Of a DNA stretch of 64,000 nucleotides, positions 33,503 to 41,693 are shown one piece after another. The first letter of the stretch is position 1; each line of letters opens with the position of its first letter. Below the pieces are notes generated by a model. That model searched no databases, was not told the origin of the DNA, and saw nothing but the letters and a program-made list of their open reading frames with translations. The position numbers were made by a program, and so were the translations under genes. Origin of the DNA: Clostridiaceae bacterium Marseille-Q4143 (GTDB taxonomy: Bacteria; Bacillota; Clostridia; Lachnospirales; Lachnospiraceae); contig CP073693.1 of the NCBI GenBank assembly GCA_018228645.1, forward strand, positions 3,048,416 through 3,112,415. The letters run 5' to 3'.

Positions 33503-33690
33503 CTAGTAGGATATGCCTGTTTCATTATGCTTTTTTAAAAGCCTTAGTTTGAATGCTTTACTGTATTTCTTCCTAGACATAAATATGCTCCACATGGTAC
33601 ATAAAAAAGGACATGGCAATACCTCCTTGATACCACCGTATCCTTGAAAAAGGGCGACTTTAACACACCCTCCGTATTCTCATTTTTACA
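33503..33690 (-). mobile_element. IS3-family insertion sequence remnant (left end and orfA start)
   Basis: On the minus strand a 25-codon frame (33503-33580) reads MSRKKYSKAFKLRLLKKHNE and then stops; this is the start of an IS150/IS3-type OrfA. Upstream is a GTGTTAAAGTCGCCC segment and an AAGGAGG that look like the IS left end and leader. The rest of the transposase is missing. The surrounding gap 33480-33797 has only this and two hairpins. Confidence 0.5.
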
Positions 33691-33696
33691 AAAGAA

Positions 33697-33732
33697 AACG
33701 GCGGTTTTGATTGTTATTTCAAAACCGCCGTT
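33697..33732 (-). terminator. Terminator after the lipoprotein gene
   Basis: A perfect 14-bp stem AACGGCGGTTTTGA/TCAAAACCGCCGTT with 8-nt loop; on the minus strand TTCTTTTGT follows. It ends the HK-RR-lipoprotein transcription unit. Confidence 0.75.
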
Positions 33733-33750
33733 AAAATGGCATGAGAACTT

Positions 33751-33791
33751 TCTACTTCATAAGCGGTTTTTTTTCATGCTTATGAAGTAGA
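33751..33791. repeat. Strong hairpin next to the lipoprotein stop
   Basis: TCTACTTCATAAGC (33751-33764) and GCTTATGAAGTAGA (33778-33791) are perfect 14-bp arms with a T-rich loop. It begins 7 nt past the lipoprotein stop. Neither flank has a strong T run, so it may be an mRNA-stabilising stem or an IS-derived repeat. Confidence 0.5.
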
Positions 33792-33797
33792 GAATTT

Positions 33798-34313
33798 TTA
33801 CCTTATCGTAAATTCGCAAGATAAATTATATGTATCGTAATCCCAATCTCTTTCACTTTCAAAGAACGCAAATTGTTTAATCAAACGATAGTGTCCAGCA
33901 GGCAATTCTCCATAAAAACTTTTAACATCAATTTCTAATGTTAATCGTTCGTTAGGCTTAATAAAGCAATCCTTTTCATTGCTCTTTGAGGGGTCATCAA
34001 GCTGTTTAAGTTGATACCAAGTGCCGGATTGTTCAGCTTCTATTTCAAAATAATCTGGTGAATATTGGTATTCTTTATCAGAAGTATTTTCTATTAGAAA
34101 TGAAAGGTGCTTTAAGTCTAAATCCTTTTCTGTACTCATTGAAATCTTCAAATCGCCCAAAGTGTCAAGCGCTTCTTCACTTCCATAAGGAGAAACCTCA
34201 TATTCTTCGGAATAATCTTGTACTACATGATTATCACTGTCCTTTGCTTGACTACACCCAACAATACACACCAATAACAATAAGGTTAGAAACATACATA
34301 TTATTTTTTTCAT
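33798..34313 (-). CDS. Lipoprotein with Ig-like domain, element cargo
   Basis: A 171-residue secreted lipoprotein. The signal peptide ends in a lipobox IVGC (Cys20). The rest resembles bacterial Ig-like lipoprotein domains: LSFLIENTSDKEYQYS and YFEIEAEQSGTWYQL, then strands ending AGHYRLIKQFAF and SCEFTIR. It is transcribed after the two-component system and may be its output or sensor partner. Low GC, like the rest of the cargo. Confidence 0.75.
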   Translation of the reverse strand: MKKIICMFLTLLLLVCIVGCSQAKDSDNHVVQDYSEEYEVSPYGSEEALDTLGDLKISMSTEKDLDLKHLSFLIENTSDKEYQYSPDYFEIEAEQSGTWYQLKQLDDPSKSNEKDCFIKPNERLTLEIDVKSFYGELPAGHYRLIKQFAFFESERDWDYDTYNLSCEFTIR

Positions 34314-34369
34314 TTGTCCTTATCTCCTTTCTTTTAAATTTATAATAGCAATAAAATGTCTATTTTCAA

Positions 34370-35692
34370 TCAACTTTCATTGCAATTTATTTTCACTGTA
34401 ACACATGCTCCCCCTGCTTTATTATTAGCAATTTGGATATTTCCGCCATGTCTTTCACTTAAAATCTTACTAATATTCAGCCCTAACCCCAAATGTTCAG
34501 TAGCTATATCTTTCGATGATTTATAAAATGGTAATGTCGCCTTTTCAATATCAATATTTTTAAACCCGCAACCATCGTCTGAAACAGATATAACTAAATT
34601 ATCATTCTCTATTACTACGCTAATAGCAATATCACTTTTTGCGTATCTAATACTATTAGAGAGTAAGTTTTCATAAATCTGCATGACTGTATCTAAATTG
34701 ATAAACAAGGTTATATTATTACCGCTTGTAGTAATTGAAAAATGTTTGTCATAACAAAGTGCTTCTGCTGTGTTATTAAAATTATCAATAAGTGAATGAA
34801 ATGTAATCTGTTGTCGTGGAATATCAATATCCTCTAACCTGTATAAGTTCGTCATAGCATTTACATATTTTTCAAGACGTGAAATATTTTTTGACATTAC
34901 TGATATTTCATCTAATATTTCTTGTTGTGATACTAAGCCTTTGGGAATAAAGGAAAGCAGCATAGTAGCATGACCCTTTAGTAAAGTCAAAGGAGTGCGT
35001 AAGTCATGCGAAAAAGCAGCATTTAGACGGCGCTGTTCAGCAAATTGTCGAAACATAGTTTCATTATTTTTCGACAAACAGTCTTTCATTTTTTCAAAGG
35101 CATGACAAAGTTTCCCCATTTCATCATTTAATGGATATGATAACGTAAAATCTAAGTCATTTGCTTCAATTTTATGATACGCATTAGTTAATAGCTTAAT
35201 AGGTTTCGATAATTTTTTTTTATAAAAAAATGTTACACAACATATCATACTAATAGATAATACGATAGGAATAATTGCAATATTTAATGAACCTAAAGCA
35301 CTGTCAATAAGCCTATCCCGGTTTGTAAAATTAGGTAAAACTTCGATATATGAAACATGGTTCGGATAGACATATTCGTGTACTGGGCGTTCTTTTTGAT
35401 AATCAACATTGAACTTGCATATCTCGTTTCCTTTCGTGTCAAATATTGTGTATTTTGTTTGGTCATTACTATAAGTGGCGGTAAATGAGCCATTTTCCGG
35501 TATATCATACCTCGTTGACAGATTTTCATACTTATAGTTTAAATTTATTCTGTATCTGTCAACCATTGAAATTAAAAGTATACAAATAATTATTCCAATC
35601 AACAACGAAAACAAAGCATAAAGAACAAAGGTCATTCTAATACTCATGCTATTTAACCGATTGAACAATCTGCTTCTCTTTAATTTTTCCAT
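34370..35692 (-). CDS. Sensor histidine kinase, element cargo
   Basis: A 440-residue membrane kinase. Helices at about 20-43 and 135-157 enclose a roughly 90-residue outside domain. HAMP covers about 158-212, then the dimerisation domain with phospho-His229 (AAFSHDLRTPLTLLKGH), and a HATPase domain (ENLLSNSIRYA; DDGCGF; HLGLGLNIS). It overlaps the upstream response regulator by 13 nt, and the lipoprotein gene follows. The stimulus is unknown; similar VanS/BceS-like kinases sense cell-envelope compounds. Confidence 0.9.
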   Translation of the reverse strand: MEKLKRSRLFNRLNSMSIRMTFVLYALFSLLIGIIICILLISMVDRYRINLNYKYENLSTRYDIPENGSFTATYSNDQTKYTIFDTKGNEICKFNVDYQKERPVHEYVYPNHVSYIEVLPNFTNRDRLIDSALGSLNIAIIPIVLSISMICCVTFFYKKKLSKPIKLLTNAYHKIEANDLDFTLSYPLNDEMGKLCHAFEKMKDCLSKNNETMFRQFAEQRRLNAAFSHDLRTPLTLLKGHATMLLSFIPKGLVSQQEILDEISVMSKNISRLEKYVNAMTNLYRLEDIDIPRQQITFHSLIDNFNNTAEALCYDKHFSITTSGNNITLFINLDTVMQIYENLLSNSIRYAKSDIAISVVIENDNLVISVSDDGCGFKNIDIEKATLPFYKSSKDIATEHLGLGLNISKILSERHGGNIQIANNKAGGACVTVKINCNES

Positions 35693-36354
35693 CTATATCC
35701 GCACCCCCAAACAGTTTCAATGTAAGGTCTATCGCCTAAAGATAAAAATTTTGCCCTAATACGTCTGATATGTTCTGTAACAACTGTATTATCACCAATG
35801 CCGTCTAATCCCCAAACTTTTTCATAAATAGTTTCCCGGTCAAAAACAATTCCTTTGTTTTGCGAAAGGAAAGATATTATATCAAATTCCTTTTTGGTAA
35901 AAGCCATATCCTTATTATGATAAAACACAATACGTGAGGAATAATCTATAACCATATCTTCATCAAATTGCACCTTTGAAGATATATTGTGTCTTTTTTC
36001 TCTGCGAAGATGTGCTGCAATGCGAGCTTCTAATTCATCAACAGAAAATGGTTTTATTACATAGTCGTCTGCGCCAATAGAAAATCCTTTTATTTTATCA
36101 CTATCTTCAATGCGTGCTGTTAAAAAAATTATAGGGCATGAAACATAATCCCGTATCCTTTCGCAAACAGTAAATCCATCTATATCTGGCATATTGACAT
36201 CTAACAAAATAATGTCAGGTTTTTTTTCTACTTCTTTTAATGCAGCATTTCCTGCTGTTGCAGTATATACCGTATATCCAAGTTTGCTGAAATAGCAATA
36301 CAGCATTGATACAATTTCTTTTTCATCGTCTACAATTAAAATACTCTGCGCCAT
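35680..36354 (-). CDS. OmpR-family response regulator, element cargo
   Basis: A 224-residue regulator with receiver domain (Asp9-Asp10, phospho-Asp52 in LLDVNMPD, Lys in VIKPFSVDELEARI) and a winged-helix Trans_reg_C domain (about 128-224, ending RPYIETVWGCGYRW). ATG at 36354 has GGAGG 8 nt upstream; longer starts have none. It forms an operon with the kinase and lipoprotein. Confidence 0.92.
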   Translation of the reverse strand: MAQSILIVDDEKEIVSMLYCYFSKLGYTVYTATAGNAALKEVEKKPDIILLDVNMPDIDGFTVCERIRDYVSCPIIFLTARIEDSDKIKGFSIGADDYVIKPFSVDELEARIAAHLRREKRHNISSKVQFDEDMVIDYSSRIVFYHNKDMAFTKKEFDIISFLSQNKGIVFDRETIYEKVWGLDGIGDNTVVTEHIRRIRAKFLSLGDRPYIETVWGCGYRWKN

Positions 36355-36818
36355 AAATATGCCTCCATTGTGAATATCTGATTTAAGATTATCAAACAAA
36401 AATCTATTTCTAATCAATTTCTTTAATTTTCGATGTCATTAGTTATTATATATGGCAATATGAGTTGTAGCAACCTTACTCTACATGTTTTATGCTCTAT
36501 TACTATCCACACTATGATGTGTGTAATCATATCCCGAAAGCCATACCAAACAAAGCAGTCTATGGCAGATTTAGAAATAAGTCCTATGATTATTGAAAAA
36601 TAAGAAAATATAAAAATTAGAGTGAAGTAATTATATTACAAAAATGAAAAACGGGAGATACACAGATATTGTGCTATCTCCCATATTGTTTTTAGTGTCA
36701 TATCAAGGCTCATTTATTAGTGGTAAAATTAGCGTTTTTCTATATTTCTCAAAATGCTTGAAAGTAAAGTGTTCATATGGATAATCGAAAATCAGATATA
36801 AACTTTTGTTTAAATTGC
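36355..36818. other. Intergenic stretch between response regulator and DUF6061-like gene
   Basis: An AT-rich 464-nt gap. It contains likely promoter sequence for the response regulator (TTGATT near 36418) and a terminator at 36653-36682. A weak 34-codon plus-strand frame begins MLYYYPHYDV near 36489; it has no clear ribosome site and I do not call it. No RNA gene recognised. Confidence 0.4.
36653..36682 (-). terminator. Hairpin terminator downstream of the DUF6061-like gene
   Basis: GGGAGATA/TATCTCCC arms with an inner CACA/TGTG pair. On the minus strand GTTTTTCATTTTTG follows; on the plus strand ATATTGTTTTTAG, so it could act both ways. Confidence 0.6.
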
Positions 36819-37055
36819 CTATAATTCAAGTGAATCTTCTGCATCCACCCACATCTGTAAATTGCCATCAAGATATAATCTTGCATATTCCAAAGGCTCA
36901 TCCACAGCCAATGAAGTAAGCGCACATTCTGATCCATATGTGGTTTTTAAATTTTTTTCAGCTTCCCAACAATTAATGCGAAGCATATATCCGGCACTTG
37001 TGTAAACATCAATACTATCGTGGTTTATGTTGTATTCTGCATAAATTGTTCTCAT
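36819..37055 (-). CDS. Small DUF6061-like protein
   Basis: A 78-residue acidic protein (MRTIYAEYNINHDSIDVYTS...LYLDGNLQMWVDAEDSLEL) that resembles DUF6061 small proteins seen beside mobilizable elements of Lachnospiraceae; the label is from memory. No motif suggests a function. It is the last gene before the right end of the element; the ribosome site (GGAGATAAGATACA) is acceptable. Confidence 0.6.
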   Translation of the reverse strand: MRTIYAEYNINHDSIDVYTSAGYMLRINCWEAEKNLKTTYGSECALTSLAVDEPLEYARLYLDGNLQMWVDAEDSLEL

Positions 37056-37167
37056 TGTATCTTATCTCCATTTTTTAATAATCATTTACAGAGTTAAATA
37101 TCGAAAACATTTCATTCAGTTCACCATGTCGTTATTGTTATATGTTATACTATGTACGAATTTTTCT

Positions 37168-37244
37168 TTCCCTTAATTTTTCCCATATTAAGGTTCATGA
37201 AAACCAATGAGAGAATATAATACAAGGGAAAGAGTAAGGGAAAG
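37168..37244. repeat. Right-end integrase arm-type repeats
   Basis: TTCCCTTAATTTTTCCC (from 37168) and CAAGGGAAAGAGTAAGGGAAA (to 37243) mirror the left-end set at 27764-27811, with the same half-site order but wider spacing. The 293-nt stretch 37056-37348 has no gene; besides this repeat only AT-rich sequence before the ackA stop is seen. Confidence 0.55.
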
Positions 37245-37348
37245 TTCACTTGCTACAAACTTAGTATTTTCAAGGGTTTGTGAGGAATTTGATAATCAAC
37301 TATAACAGTTATTAAATTTCCTAAAATAAGTGAAATATCAACTGTAAT

Positions 37349-38545
37349 TTATTTTGTCAGTCTCAGAGTCTCTCTTGCGATAGCCAGCTCCTCGTTGGTC
37401 GGGATCAGCATAACTTTTACTTTGGAATCTGCTGCGGAGATCACTCTTCTCTCGCCACGAACATTGTTAGCTTCGTCGTCGATCTTAACACCAAGGTATC
37501 CAAGGTAATCGCAGATTGCTTTTCTGCTGACTTTATCATTTTCACCTACACCAGCAGTAAATGCGATGGCATCAACACCATTCATAGCTGCAGTGTAAGC
37601 ACCGATGTATTTTGCTACACGATATACGAATGCCTGAAGAGCTACATCTGCAAGATGATTTCCCTCTTCTTTTGCTTTCTCAATATCACGGAAGTCACTG
37701 GAAATTCCGCCGCTCATACCAAGTACACCGGATTTCTTGTTCAGAATATTCAGCATCTCGTTGATGTCGATACCCTCTTTGTTGCAGATGAACTGGCATA
37801 CAGCCGGATCAATATCACCACTTCTGGTTCCCATGATCAGACCTTCCAGAGGAGTCAGACCCATACTGGTATCTACACATTTTCCACCAATGGAAGCAGA
37901 TACGCTGGCACCGTTTCCAAGATGGCAAACGATTACTTTTGCGTTCTCCGGATCCAGATTGCCGAATTTGATAGCCTCGCCAGATACAAACATATGGCTG
38001 GTTCCATGGAAGCCGTAACGACGAATGCTGTATTTCTCATAGTACTCATGCGGAATTGCGTACAGATAAGCTTTCTCCGGCATAGACATACCAAAAGCAG
38101 TATCCCATACAGCTACGTTAGCTTTGCCCGGCATAACAGCCTCACAAGCCTCAATTCCCATCAGGTTAGCCGGGTTGTGCAGCGGTCCAAGATCGAAGCA
38201 CTCACGGATTACTTTCTTAACATCTTCGTTTACAACGATGGACTCGCAGTATTTGGTTCCTGCATGCAGTACACGATGTCCTACAGCTGCGATCTCGTCA
38301 GTACTCTTAACAACACCGTGCTCAGCATCCTGCAGCGCATCCAGAACCAGACCGATAGCAACTTTATGATCCGGCATAGCCTGCTCTACAATGTATTTGT
38401 CTTTTCCCGGTACCTGATGAGTCAGTTTGGAGCCTTCAATACCGATTCTCTCGCAGAGACCTTTTGCTACTACGCTCTCATCGTCCATATCGATCAGCTG
38501 ATATTTCAGGGAAGAGCTTCCGCAGTTGATAACTAAAATTTTCAT
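37349..38545 (-). CDS. ackA: Acetate kinase
   Basis: A 398-residue enzyme converting acetyl phosphate and ADP to acetate and ATP. ASKHA-fold signatures: MKILVINCGSSSLKYQLID at the N terminus, GHRVLHAG, RRYGFHGTSH, and HLGNGAS. It lies 66 nt after pduL, giving the two-step acetyl-CoA to acetate route that yields ATP in fermentation. Confidence 0.97.
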   Translation of the reverse strand: MKILVINCGSSSLKYQLIDMDDESVVAKGLCERIGIEGSKLTHQVPGKDKYIVEQAMPDHKVAIGLVLDALQDAEHGVVKSTDEIAAVGHRVLHAGTKYCESIVVNEDVKKVIRECFDLGPLHNPANLMGIEACEAVMPGKANVAVWDTAFGMSMPEKAYLYAIPHEYYEKYSIRRYGFHGTSHMFVSGEAIKFGNLDPENAKVIVCHLGNGASVSASIGGKCVDTSMGLTPLEGLIMGTRSGDIDPAVCQFICNKEGIDINEMLNILNKKSGVLGMSGGISSDFRDIEKAKEEGNHLADVALQAFVYRVAKYIGAYTAAMNGVDAIAFTAGVGENDKVSRKAICDYLGYLGVKIDDEANNVRGERRVISAADSKVKVMLIPTNEELAIARETLRLTK

Positions 38546-38611
38546 GGATATGTTTCTCCTATACTTGAATAATATTTCTGTGCGCAGAGCAGCCGCTCAT
38601 GTCCGCAATTT

Positions 38612-39178
38612 TTATTTAACGATCTCGCCGTATACTTCTCTGCCGCATCCAGCTGCGTTAGACTCGTCAGTGTCGATATGCATAGCCAGAGCAAATTTCG
38701 GGCTTACACGAACTACTACATCACCGAATACAAGGCTTCTTCCGTCAGTATCGATCTTAACAGATACAACTTCTTTGTCCTGTACACCAAGTTTCTCAGC
38801 GTCTTCCGGAGTAGCATGAATGTGACGTTTTGCTGCGATAACGCCCTCTTTCAGCTCAACCTCGCCGCACGGTCCTATCAGCTTACAGGCACCACTTCCA
38901 GCGATATCACCAGACTCACGAACCGGAGCTGCAATTCCAAGAGTACGTGCATCTGTCAGGGAGATCTCTACCTGGCTTGCGGAACGAACCGGTCCAAGAA
39001 TGGAAGCGGTCATCTCTTTCTTCGGTCCAACGATGGTTACCTTCTCATTAGAAGCATACTGTCCCGGCTGAGAAAGGTCTTTTTTCTTGGTCAGCTGATA
39101 GCCTTTTCCGAAAAGAACCTCCAGATCCTCCTGAGTTACATGTACGTGACGTGCAGATGTTTCAACAATAAATTTCAT
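38612..39178 (-). CDS. pduL: Phosphate propanoyl/acetyltransferase PduL
   Basis: A 188-residue PduL-type phosphotransacylase, unrelated in fold to Pta. Zinc-binding motifs ARHVHVT (residues 9-15), KRHIHATPEDAEKLG and AMHIDTDESNA are present. It lacks the N-terminal encapsulation peptide of microcompartment PduL, so it should be a free cytoplasmic enzyme partnering AckA. AGGAGG precedes the ATG. Confidence 0.93.
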   Translation of the reverse strand: MKFIVETSARHVHVTQEDLEVLFGKGYQLTKKKDLSQPGQYASNEKVTIVGPKKEMTASILGPVRSASQVEISLTDARTLGIAAPVRESGDIAGSGACKLIGPCGEVELKEGVIAAKRHIHATPEDAEKLGVQDKEVVSVKIDTDGRSLVFGDVVVRVSPKFALAMHIDTDESNAAGCGREVYGEIVK

Positions 39179-39241
39179 AATTTATTATCCTCCTGATAAA
39201 TAGAATATTATATAATGGTAACGCTGTCTCTGGCAGCTTTA

Positions 39242-40306
39242 CTAACCTGGTAATTTTTCAATTTCAGATACGAGAATGCAGTTTGGTGTCTCCACCTTTA
39301 ACGGTTTGCCCCACATACTGAAGTATTTCTTCTCATAATTAATCTTGAAAATCGTCATGGTATTCGTCTCATGGTTCAGAGACATAATATGGCGGTTATC
39401 CGGGAAGAAATCTGCCGCTTTCGGATAATCTCCGCTGATAGGCAGAATGCAGATCTTCTCCAGCTTTCCGGTCTCCCTGTCAATCTTGAAGATACCAATG
39501 CTGTTGTCTCCTGCATTGGAGCAGAGCACATACTTCCAGTCTCTGGAAAAACGCAGTACACATGCCGCGCTTCCGCTGGAATGATAATCATTCAGCGTGG
39601 AAATGGTCTGTAGCAGTTCGAAAACCGGCCCTCTTGGACCATCTTTATAAGAGTACACACTGATATAGTTTTTCAGTTCACAGATCAGATAGGCAAATCG
39701 TCCATCCGGGCTGAACTTGATAATGCGCGGAGCACTTTCCAGCTCGCAGCGGAGCATGTCTACCAGCGTGATCTTTCCGGTTTCATGGTTAAACTTGTAG
39801 ATCTTCACCTGATCCACACCAAGATCCACCGCACACAGATATTTCTGATCCGGCGTAATGTTCACACAGTTTACATGCGGACGGAAATTCCGTTCTGCTA
39901 CGCTTCCAAGTCCTTTATGGAAGATCTCATCTGTCATTTCTCCGATGGTGCCGTCCTCATTCAGGCGCATCACCGTGACTTTTCCGTCATGCCAGCCTCC
40001 AACGAACAGGAACTTATCCTGCTTGTCCGTCGACAGATAACATCCTCGCATGCCGCAGATGGATGCACTGTTCATCGGTTCAAGGTCTCCGTCTGGAAGA
40101 ATCCGAAAAGAACGGACTCCTTCATCAGCAATGGAATACAGGTATTTCCCGTTGTGGGATTTTTTGATATAAGACGGATTATTGATAGGAACTACCTTTC
40201 GTTCCTTCGCCTGTCCGTTTTCCACATCCAGATCATAGATATAAATTCCCTTGCTGCTGCCATGCGTGTAGGTGCCTACATATGCCACATAATTTTTTTC
40301 TTCCAT
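39242..40306 (-). CDS. Lactonase-family seven-bladed propeller protein
   Basis: A 354-residue protein of the YkgB/6-phosphogluconolactonase family. Features are VAYVGTYTHGSSKGIYIYDLD at the N terminus, then repeated propeller blades with HVNCVNITPDQKYLCAVDLG, FSPDGRFAYLI, LRFSRDWKYVLCSN and FFPDNRHIMSLN. It may hydrolyse 6-phosphogluconolactone, but many members have other substrates. No signal peptide. Own promoter upstream. Confidence 0.85.
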   Translation of the reverse strand: MEEKNYVAYVGTYTHGSSKGIYIYDLDVENGQAKERKVVPINNPSYIKKSHNGKYLYSIADEGVRSFRILPDGDLEPMNSASICGMRGCYLSTDKQDKFLFVGGWHDGKVTVMRLNEDGTIGEMTDEIFHKGLGSVAERNFRPHVNCVNITPDQKYLCAVDLGVDQVKIYKFNHETGKITLVDMLRCELESAPRIIKFSPDGRFAYLICELKNYISVYSYKDGPRGPVFELLQTISTLNDYHSSGSAACVLRFSRDWKYVLCSNAGDNSIGIFKIDRETGKLEKICILPISGDYPKAADFFPDNRHIMSLNHETNTMTIFKINYEKKYFSMWGKPLKVETPNCILVSEIEKLPG

Positions 40307-40369
40307 GATGGCTTTCCTCCATTTGGCAATTCTCTAAATCTGACAAAGGTTCTGCTCACAATCAATAAA

Positions 40370-40398
40370 ATATTAACATATTTTTATTTTTTTGTTAA
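40370..40398 (-). promoter_or_regulatory. Promoter of the lactonase-like gene
   Basis: -35 TTAACA (40393-40398) and -10 TAATAT (40370-40375), spacer 17 nt of nearly pure A/T. It begins soon after the hemL stop. Confidence 0.5.
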
Positions 40399-40409
40399 GC
40401 ATTTTGGGA

Positions 40410-41693
40410 TTATTTTTCAAAATAATTGTGCATAATATTCAACGTATGTTGAATTTCCTCATCTGTATGTGCATCGGAAATAAACATTGCCTCAAACTGG
40501 GAGGCTGCAATATACACACCGTTCTCAAGCATATAGCGGAAGTACTCTGCAAATTTCTTCGTATCAGAAGTTTTTGCACTGGTATAATCCACAACCGGCT
40601 GGTCAGTAAAGAACAGGCTTCCCAGAGAACCAACATGATTTACCTGATAAGGAAGCTGCAGATCTTTACACATCTTCTCCATCCCTCCGTAAAGCATCTC
40701 GCCCAAAGCATTGAGATGCGCATATACTTCCGGATGTCCGTTCAGATACTGAAGCTGCGCAAGACCTGCTGCCATAGCTACCGGGTTACCGCTCAATGTA
40801 CCTGCCTGATATACCTTTCCTACCGGAGATACGACTTCCATCACTTCTTTACGTCCGCCGTATGCGCCGACCGGCATACCGCCACCAATGATCTTTCCGT
40901 AAGTAGTCAGATCAGACTGCACGTCAAAATACTCCTGCGCACCCGCTTTTGCCAGACGGAATCCGGTAATTACCTCATCAAAAATCAGAAGAGAACCATT
41001 CTCTGTACAGAGTTTTCTTAAACCTTTCAGAAATCCTTCCTTCGGAGGAACCACACCCATATTAGCACCGACCGGCTCCACGATTACGGCTGCAATCTCT
41101 TTTCCCCAGCTATCAAACAGTTTCTCCACGCCTGCCAGATCATTGTAAACTGCCAGAAGTGTATCTTCCGTTGCACCTGCCGGAACTCCTGAACTGTCAG
41201 GAACTCCTGCAGTCATAACACCGGAACCTGCCTTTACCAGCATGGCATCACTGTGTCCGTGATAGCATCCTTCAAATTTGATAATCTTATTTCTTCCTGT
41301 ATAGCCTCTTGCTGCACGGACAGCACTCATGACTGCCTCCGTACCGGAGTTTACCATACGCACCATCTCGATAGACGGTACCATATCGCAGATCAGACGG
41401 GCCATATCTACTTCTGCTTCCGTAGCTGCACCAAAGCTCAATCCCTTTTTGCATGCCTCTGCTACTTTCTCCAGTACCATCTCATTGGCATGTCCAAGAA
41501 TCATCGGTCCCCAGGAACCTACATAATCCAGATAACGGTTGCCATCGGCATCTGTCATGTAAGCACCCTCTGCAGATGCAATAAATCTCGGTGTCATTCC
41601 TACAGAACCAAATGCACGAACCGGTGAATTAACACCACCCGGAATCATTTTCACTGCTTCTTTAAAAAGCTTTTCTGATCTTTCTGTCTTCAT
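40410..41693 (-). CDS. hemL: Glutamate-1-semialdehyde 2,1-aminomutase
   Basis: A 427-residue PLP enzyme forming 5-aminolevulinate. Motifs: MIPGGVNSPVRAF, FEGCYHGHSDAMLV, FDEVITGFRLA, and the PLP lysine in TTYGKIIGGGMPVGAYGG. It abuts hemB with no gap. The operon provides the first common tetrapyrrole steps; hemA is not in the window. Confidence 0.96.
   Translation of the reverse strand: MKTERSEKLFKEAVKMIPGGVNSPVRAFGSVGMTPRFIASAEGAYMTDADGNRYLDYVGSWGPMILGHANEMVLEKVAEACKKGLSFGAATEAEVDMARLICDMVPSIEMVRMVNSGTEAVMSAVRAARGYTGRNKIIKFEGCYHGHSDAMLVKAGSGVMTAGVPDSSGVPAGATEDTLLAVYNDLAGVEKLFDSWGKEIAAVIVEPVGANMGVVPPKEGFLKGLRKLCTENGSLLIFDEVITGFRLAKAGAQEYFDVQSDLTTYGKIIGGGMPVGAYGGRKEVMEVVSPVGKVYQAGTLSGNPVAMAAGLAQLQYLNGHPEVYAHLNALGEMLYGGMEKMCKDLQLPYQVNHVGSLGSLFFTDQPVVDYTSAKTSDTKKFAEYFRYMLENGVYIAASQFEAMFISDAHTDEEIQHTLNIMHNYFEK

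Larger units (their letters stand above)
27640..37250. mobile_element. Integrative mobilizable element, about 9.6 kb
   Basis: Contains a tyrosine integrase, XRE regulator, excisionase, DUF3847 protein, IncQ-like oriT, MobA/MobL relaxase with overlapping accessory genes, IS3 remnant, a lipoprotein, a two-component system and a small DUF6061-like gene. There are no type IV secretion genes, so transfer would need a helper. Similar AAGGGAA/TTCCCTT repeat sets lie near both ends. Exact ends and core site could not be fixed; the boundaries given are approximate. Confidence 0.8.

Noticed and set aside
33573-33614. A 13-codon minus-strand frame with a strong AAGGAGG upstream of the IS3 orfA remnant.
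   Set aside because: Probably the natural leader region of the insertion sequence; too short and degraded to call a gene.
27600-37340. Direct-repeat att core at the ends of the mobilizable element.
   Set aside because: Only an 8-base match (AAACTTAG) in opposite orientation was found between the outer flanks, which is not a credible att core.
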